From assembly GCF_001436255.1 (NCBI RefSeq), contig NZ_AZEI01000075.1:1-35110 (forward strand): 35,110 nt of DNA. Reading direction: 5' to 3'. Positions within the stretch are counted from its first letter, which is position 1; every line of letters starts with the position of its first letter. This DNA is from Lentilactobacillus rapi DSM 19907 = JCM 15042 (lineage in GTDB: Bacteria > Bacillota > Bacilli > Lactobacillales > Lactobacillaceae). Of the stretch, positions 31,575 to 35,110 are shown piece after piece. The translations under genes were made by a program, and so were the position numbers. The notes under the pieces are model-generated. The model made no database searches. It was not told the DNA's origin and saw only the letters and a list, made by a program, of their open reading frames with translations.

Positions 31575-33986
31575 ATGAAAATCAATCAATTCGCATACGT
31601 TCCCACCAGTCATGACCAGATCGTCAAGGAATTGGCCGACGTCCGTTTCTTAACATCCCGGACTTCCAAGATTTCTGATCCCGTCATGTTGTTCCGCCAG
31701 TTTTTGCTCAAGTTTTACCTTGAAAAGCAAGGACTTTCCACCCGAGTTCAAAAAGTTGCTAATCTCATGGCTACCAGTGATCTGAACGCCTATGACTACA
31801 CTGCCAATGAAGGTACCCTGACAAAAGATGCCTTCTATAATGTTGCCTTGCAATTGCTGGGCTTTGAGGTTGGCTTGGACTTCAGCCTGAACGATCCCTT
31901 GGCTGCGATGAAAAAATTGAAGCTGCCAACTGCCGATGTCGGCGATCAACTCAGCCGCGACGACGTAATCGATGCTTGGTACAAATTACTGAACACCCGC
32001 ACCAAGCATGGACAGACGTTAATTGACTATCTGGCCGGCCAAGGCTACTACCATCAATTTGCCAACGATGGCTTAAAACAGCCGCTGATCTTTAATGGCA
32101 AATCCCAAGCCGTATTCGATACCAGCAAACTCATTCACGAAGTCGTTTACGTGGAGGCACCACTCGACACCGATCACGATGGCAAACGCGACCTGCTGAA
32201 AGCCGAAATTATCCGCCCAGCAGAAACTGAAGCTGGTTTGAAAGTGCCAATTGTCTTCACCGAAAGCCCCTACGATCAAGGAACCAATGACAAGCAAGCC
32301 GACGATTTGACCCACAAAGTCAACCTACCGCTCGAACGCAAAAAGCCAAATACGCTTACATACGATGACATCAAAGCGACCTATGATAACTCCAATCTCC
32401 CAGCACCACGGGCAGCCAAGGAAACAACAAAAGTGGCCGAAGAAACCTTCGTTAAGACTTGGACCTACTCACTGAATGATTATTTCTTGGCACGCGGCTT
32501 TGCGGTTGTCTACTCTTCAGGTGTGGGCACCAAAGATTCCGACGGTGTCCGAACAACCGGAACCCCGGATGAAACCATCAGTGCCACTTCAATTATTGAG
32601 TGGCTTCATGGTGATCGCCAAGCCTTTACCAACCGCCACGATCAAGTTGCCATCACCGCTTGGTGGAGTAATGGTAACGTTGGCATGACCGGGCGCTCTT
32701 ATTTGGGCACGTTGTCAACTGCCGCCGCAATGACGGGTGTCGCCGGTTTAAAGACCGCCGTGGTTGAAGCCGGTATTTCAAATTACTACGATTATTACCG
32801 CGAAAACGGCCTGGTTGTGGCTCCCGGCGGTTTCCAAGGCGAAGATACCGATGTTCTCGGTGAGCTAACGTTTAGTCGTGAACAATCAGCCGCAGACTAC
32901 CTCAAGATTAAGGATACCTGGTTGGGACAGCTCAAGAAGTTGACCAGTGGCCAGGACCGCAAATCCGGCAGCTATAATTCCTTCTGGGACAACCGAAACT
33001 TACTGAAGAACGTCAACGTCAGGGCGGATATGTTACTGGTTCACGGGCTGAATGATTGGAACGTCAAATTATCACACGTTTATCATCTCCGTAATCGATT
33101 AAAGAAGGAAGCAATCACTCAGAAATTAGTCCTCCATCAGGGGCAACACGAGTATTTAAACAACTTCCGGTCAGTCGATTTCACCGATATCGTTAACTTA
33201 TGGCTTACTAACAAATTGCTCGATGTCGATAACCAAGCCAACGACATTGTTCCAGACGTGCTGGTGCAGGATAACGCCGAACCAGAAACTTGGACGCCAT
33301 ATCAAGATTGGGGCGGTGATGCCAAAGTTGAGAAAATTTCATTGGCCGACAAACGTTTCACCGATCTCAATGAGAACACCAGCTTCACAGATCGACTAGA
33401 CGATGACCTGTTCAAACACTATATTTCAGACACCAGCAAGTGGCAACGAGCCCTCTTCACCAAAGAGCATTCCAAGATGGACAAGCATTGCATCAAACTG
33501 GTCTCCGAACCTTTGAGCGAGGATTTGATTGTCGATGGTCAAGCCAAGATTTCGCTGTGTGGATCAACCAGTACCAACGTTGGGCTATTAAGTGTTGCCT
33601 TGTTGGATTATGGTAAAGCCAAGCGCTTAACGCCAGTCCCCCAAGTTTTGGCTGCTCAACAAATTCTCACCGGCTACCATTGGCGCAAGGATGATTTGAA
33701 AGAATTTCTGCCAGAAAAAAAGGCCACAGCTTACAAGAAATTTACGGACGCTCATATGAACATGCAAAATCGAACCAACAATTATCAATCGGACGAACTG
33801 CTGCCAAATCAACTTTATACGTTTGAGATGGCCTTCCAGCCAACCTTCTGGCGCTTGTTGGCCGGTCACCAACTCGGACTGATCATTTACGCAACCGATA
33901 TGGATTATACAATTCGCGGTAATCAAGATATTACTTACACAATTGATTTGGCGGCTTCAAACATTGAGCTGCCTTACTTACGGTAG
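31575..33986 (+). CDS. pepX: Xaa-Pro dipeptidyl-peptidase
   Basis: An 803-residue intracellular serine peptidase (S15) that removes X-Pro dipeptides from peptides. Order: N-terminal helical domain (1-~145), alpha/beta-hydrolase catalytic part with S375 in GRSYLG, D494 in GLNDWN and H525 in GQHEYLN, and the C-terminal jelly-roll domain. Length matches the lactic acid bacterial family. ATG 31575 follows GGAGG by seven bases. The leader holds four tandem hairpin elements. It is followed by a prolyl iminopeptidase gene, giving a complete set for proline-rich peptides. Confidence 0.95.
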   Translation: MKINQFAYVPTSHDQIVKELADVRFLTSRTSKISDPVMLFRQFLLKFYLEKQGLSTRVQKVANLMATSDLNAYDYTANEGTLTKDAFYNVALQLLGFEVGLDFSLNDPLAAMKKLKLPTADVGDQLSRDDVIDAWYKLLNTRTKHGQTLIDYLAGQGYYHQFANDGLKQPLIFNGKSQAVFDTSKLIHEVVYVEAPLDTDHDGKRDLLKAEIIRPAETEAGLKVPIVFTESPYDQGTNDKQADDLTHKVNLPLERKKPNTLTYDDIKATYDNSNLPAPRAAKETTKVAEETFVKTWTYSLNDYFLARGFAVVYSSGVGTKDSDGVRTTGTPDETISATSIIEWLHGDRQAFTNRHDQVAITAWWSNGNVGMTGRSYLGTLSTAAAMTGVAGLKTAVVEAGISNYYDYYRENGLVVAPGGFQGEDTDVLGELTFSREQSAADYLKIKDTWLGQLKKLTSGQDRKSGSYNSFWDNRNLLKNVNVRADMLLVHGLNDWNVKLSHVYHLRNRLKKEAITQKLVLHQGQHEYLNNFRSVDFTDIVNLWLTNKLLDVDNQANDIVPDVLVQDNAEPETWTPYQDWGGDAKVEKISLADKRFTDLNENTSFTDRLDDDLFKHYISDTSKWQRALFTKEHSKMDKHCIKLVSEPLSEDLIVDGQAKISLCGSTSTNVGLLSVALLDYGKAKRLTPVPQVLAAQQILTGYHWRKDDLKEFLPEKKATAYKKFTDAHMNMQNRTNNYQSDELLPNQLYTFEMAFQPTFWRLLAGHQLGLIIYATDMDYTIRGNQDITYTIDLAASNIELPYLR

Positions 33987-34005
33987 TTGAAACGTTTTCT
34001 TTCAA
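33987..34005. promoter_or_regulatory. Inverted repeat between pepX and the iminopeptidase
   Basis: TTGAAA-CGTTTTC-TTTCAA lies directly after the pepX stop, with a CG core somewhat like catabolite sites but one base short. A separate promoter for the next gene is possible but not clear. Confidence 0.35.
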
Positions 34006-34048
34006 GCAGTATCATGATTACAAATACAAATTAAGGATTGGTGATTAC

Positions 34049-34963
34049 ATGCGAACAGGAACAAAGATCATTACCCTGGATAACGGTTATCATTTATGGA
34101 CCAACACGCAAGGCACTGGCGATATTCATTTGCTGGCACTGCACGGCGGCCCTGGTGGCGAACATGAATATTGGGAAGATGCAGCCAAGCAATTGGCTAA
34201 GCAAGGCCTGAACGTCCAAGTAACCATGTACGATCAATTGGGTTCATGGTACTCAGACAGCCCTGACTTCAGCGATCCCCAAGTGCGCAAGGATATTTTA
34301 AACTACGATTACTTCTTGGACGAAGTTGATGAGGTTCGTGATAAATTAGGCTTAGATAACTTCTATCTGATTGGCCAATCATGGGGCGGCTTATTAGTTC
34401 AAGAATATGCGGCTAAGTATGGCAAACATCTGAAGGGTGCCATTGTTTCCTCAATGGTCGACCGAATCGATGATTACACCGAAAACTTGGAAAAGGTTCG
34501 AGAAACTGCCTTGACCCCTGACCAAGTGGCCTACATGAAGAAGTGCGAAGCTGCCAACGATTATGACAATGATAAGTATCAGTCATACGTTGATATTTTG
34601 AATAAGGGCTACATTGACCGGAAGCAACCTTCTAAGTTGTCGCATTTGATTGACGTCACCAACACCGATATCTATGGTGCTTTCCAAGGTGATAATGAGT
34701 TTGTTATCACTGGTAAATTGGCAGAATGGAACTTCACCGACCACTTGAAGGATATCAAGGTTCCAACGCTGGTCACATTTGGTGAACATGAAACTATGCC
34801 GGTGGCAACTGGAAAACGAATGGCAGAAATGATTCCAAATGCCAAGTTCGTATCGACTCCAGAAGGCGGTCACCACCACATGATTGACAACCCAGATGTC
34901 TATTACGACCATCTGGCAACGTTTATCCGCGAGGTTGAGGCGGGAACGTTTAATAAAAAATAA
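34049..34963 (+). CDS. Prolyl iminopeptidase-like alpha/beta hydrolase
   Basis: A 304-residue S33-type peptidase. HGGPGG (32-37) forms the oxyanion loop and GQSWGG (109-114) holds nucleophile S111; the His is in GGHHHM (275-277). The third triad residue, normally Asp in GEYDxM, reads E248 in GEHETM, which may lower activity or shift its place. The enzyme removes N-terminal proline and fits pepX upstream. The start ATG is preceded by AAGGATTGG, a modest ribosome binding site, about 60 bp after the pepX stop. Confidence 0.85.
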   Translation: MRTGTKIITLDNGYHLWTNTQGTGDIHLLALHGGPGGEHEYWEDAAKQLAKQGLNVQVTMYDQLGSWYSDSPDFSDPQVRKDILNYDYFLDEVDEVRDKLGLDNFYLIGQSWGGLLVQEYAAKYGKHLKGAIVSSMVDRIDDYTENLEKVRETALTPDQVAYMKKCEAANDYDNDKYQSYVDILNKGYIDRKQPSKLSHLIDVTNTDIYGAFQGDNEFVITGKLAEWNFTDHLKDIKVPTLVTFGEHETMPVATGKRMAEMIPNAKFVSTPEGGHHHMIDNPDVYYDHLATFIREVEAGTFNKK

Positions 34964-34965
34964 GC

Positions 34966-35078
34966 GTGCGGAGAAAAACGCTTTGACGCGTCTATATAAG
35001 GCCTTCCAACTTAAATCCCGGTTTTTGGGGTTTGAGTTGGAAGGCCTTATATAGTTAAGACAAACTATATTACGTCAA
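34966..35078. repeat. Hairpin element E15, long-stem relative
   Basis: A palindrome with a nearly perfect CTATATAAGGCCTTCCAACT / AGTTGGAAGGCCTTATATAG stem (34992-35054), the apical AAATCCCGG seen in the family, and outer TTGACG/CGTCAA. It follows the iminopeptidase stop and could act as a terminator-like end. Confidence 0.65.
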
Positions 35079-35110
35079 GAGAAAACTTGGGATTCTTTTT
35101 TTATCTAGAT

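Noticed and set aside
1-35110. Insertion sequence or prophage
   Set aside because: No transposase, integrase or structural phage gene is found; the broken genes show only point changes and short losses.

Overview
The window looks like chromosome of a low-to-mid GC Gram-positive rod of the family Lactobacillaceae, probably a Lentilactobacillus-like heterofermenter. The evidence is the Xaa-Pro dipeptidyl-peptidase and prolyl iminopeptidase pair, secreted surface proteins with the SLAP/DUF5776-type C-terminus typical of lactobacilli, strong AGGAGG ribosome binding sites, frequent TTG/GTG starts and cre-like operators. No rRNA, tRNA, phage gene, transposase or CRISPR array was seen. Species cannot be fixed from the sequence alone.

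Layout. 1-5.1 kb: four small secreted proteins and a large secreted protein with DUF285/BspA-type repeats and a SLAP-like anchor, all on the minus strand. 5.3-7.6 kb: a toxin-antitoxin graveyard, with hicB broken by a stop, pemI intact, pemK broken by two frameshifts, a decayed SLAP-domain tail, and an apparently intact RelB/MazF-like pair. 7.6-10.3 kb: a CPBP-family membrane protein and a partner, flanked by a 64-bp direct repeat derived from the end of a quinone-reductase-like gene. 10.4-14.9 kb: a LacI regulator divergent from an MFS sugar transporter and a GH13 oligo-1,6-glucosidase, with three operator-like sites. 15-16.6 kb: mgtC/sapB, two hairpin elements and a candidate small-RNA locus. 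16.6-19.1 kb: a MucBP/SLAP surface-protein gene split by two one-base shifts, one in a run of nine G in the signal-peptide region. 19.3-22.3 kb: a polar amino-acid ABC transporter operon. 22.6-25.7 kb: a membrane protein pair, a Fur-family regulator, a guanylate-kinase-like P-loop protein and a Nudix hydrolase. 26-30.9 kb: a CPA2-type antiporter, beta-glucuronidase and a divergent AraC regulator. 31-35 kb: pepX and prolyl iminopeptidase.

The most unusual content is a family of about 119-bp imperfect palindromes in at least twelve clear copies (eleven complete or nearly so, one half copy) plus three relatives. Copies differ in sequence along most of the stem, but both arms change together, while bulges and internal loops stay nearly constant. 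Copies stand alone or in tandem at a 123-126 bp period, always in the same orientation relative to the next gene, and in four leaders they end within about 15 bp of the Shine-Dalgarno sequence (qor-like gene, sugar transporter, Nudix gene, pepX). This points to a structured cis-acting RNA or a structure-recognised mobile hairpin. I do not recognise it as a named family.

Functionally the window combines alpha-glucoside and glucuronide use, peptide and amino-acid uptake, ion homeostasis and a variable cell surface. Several surface and toxin genes are broken, so this part of the genome seems to be turning over quickly.
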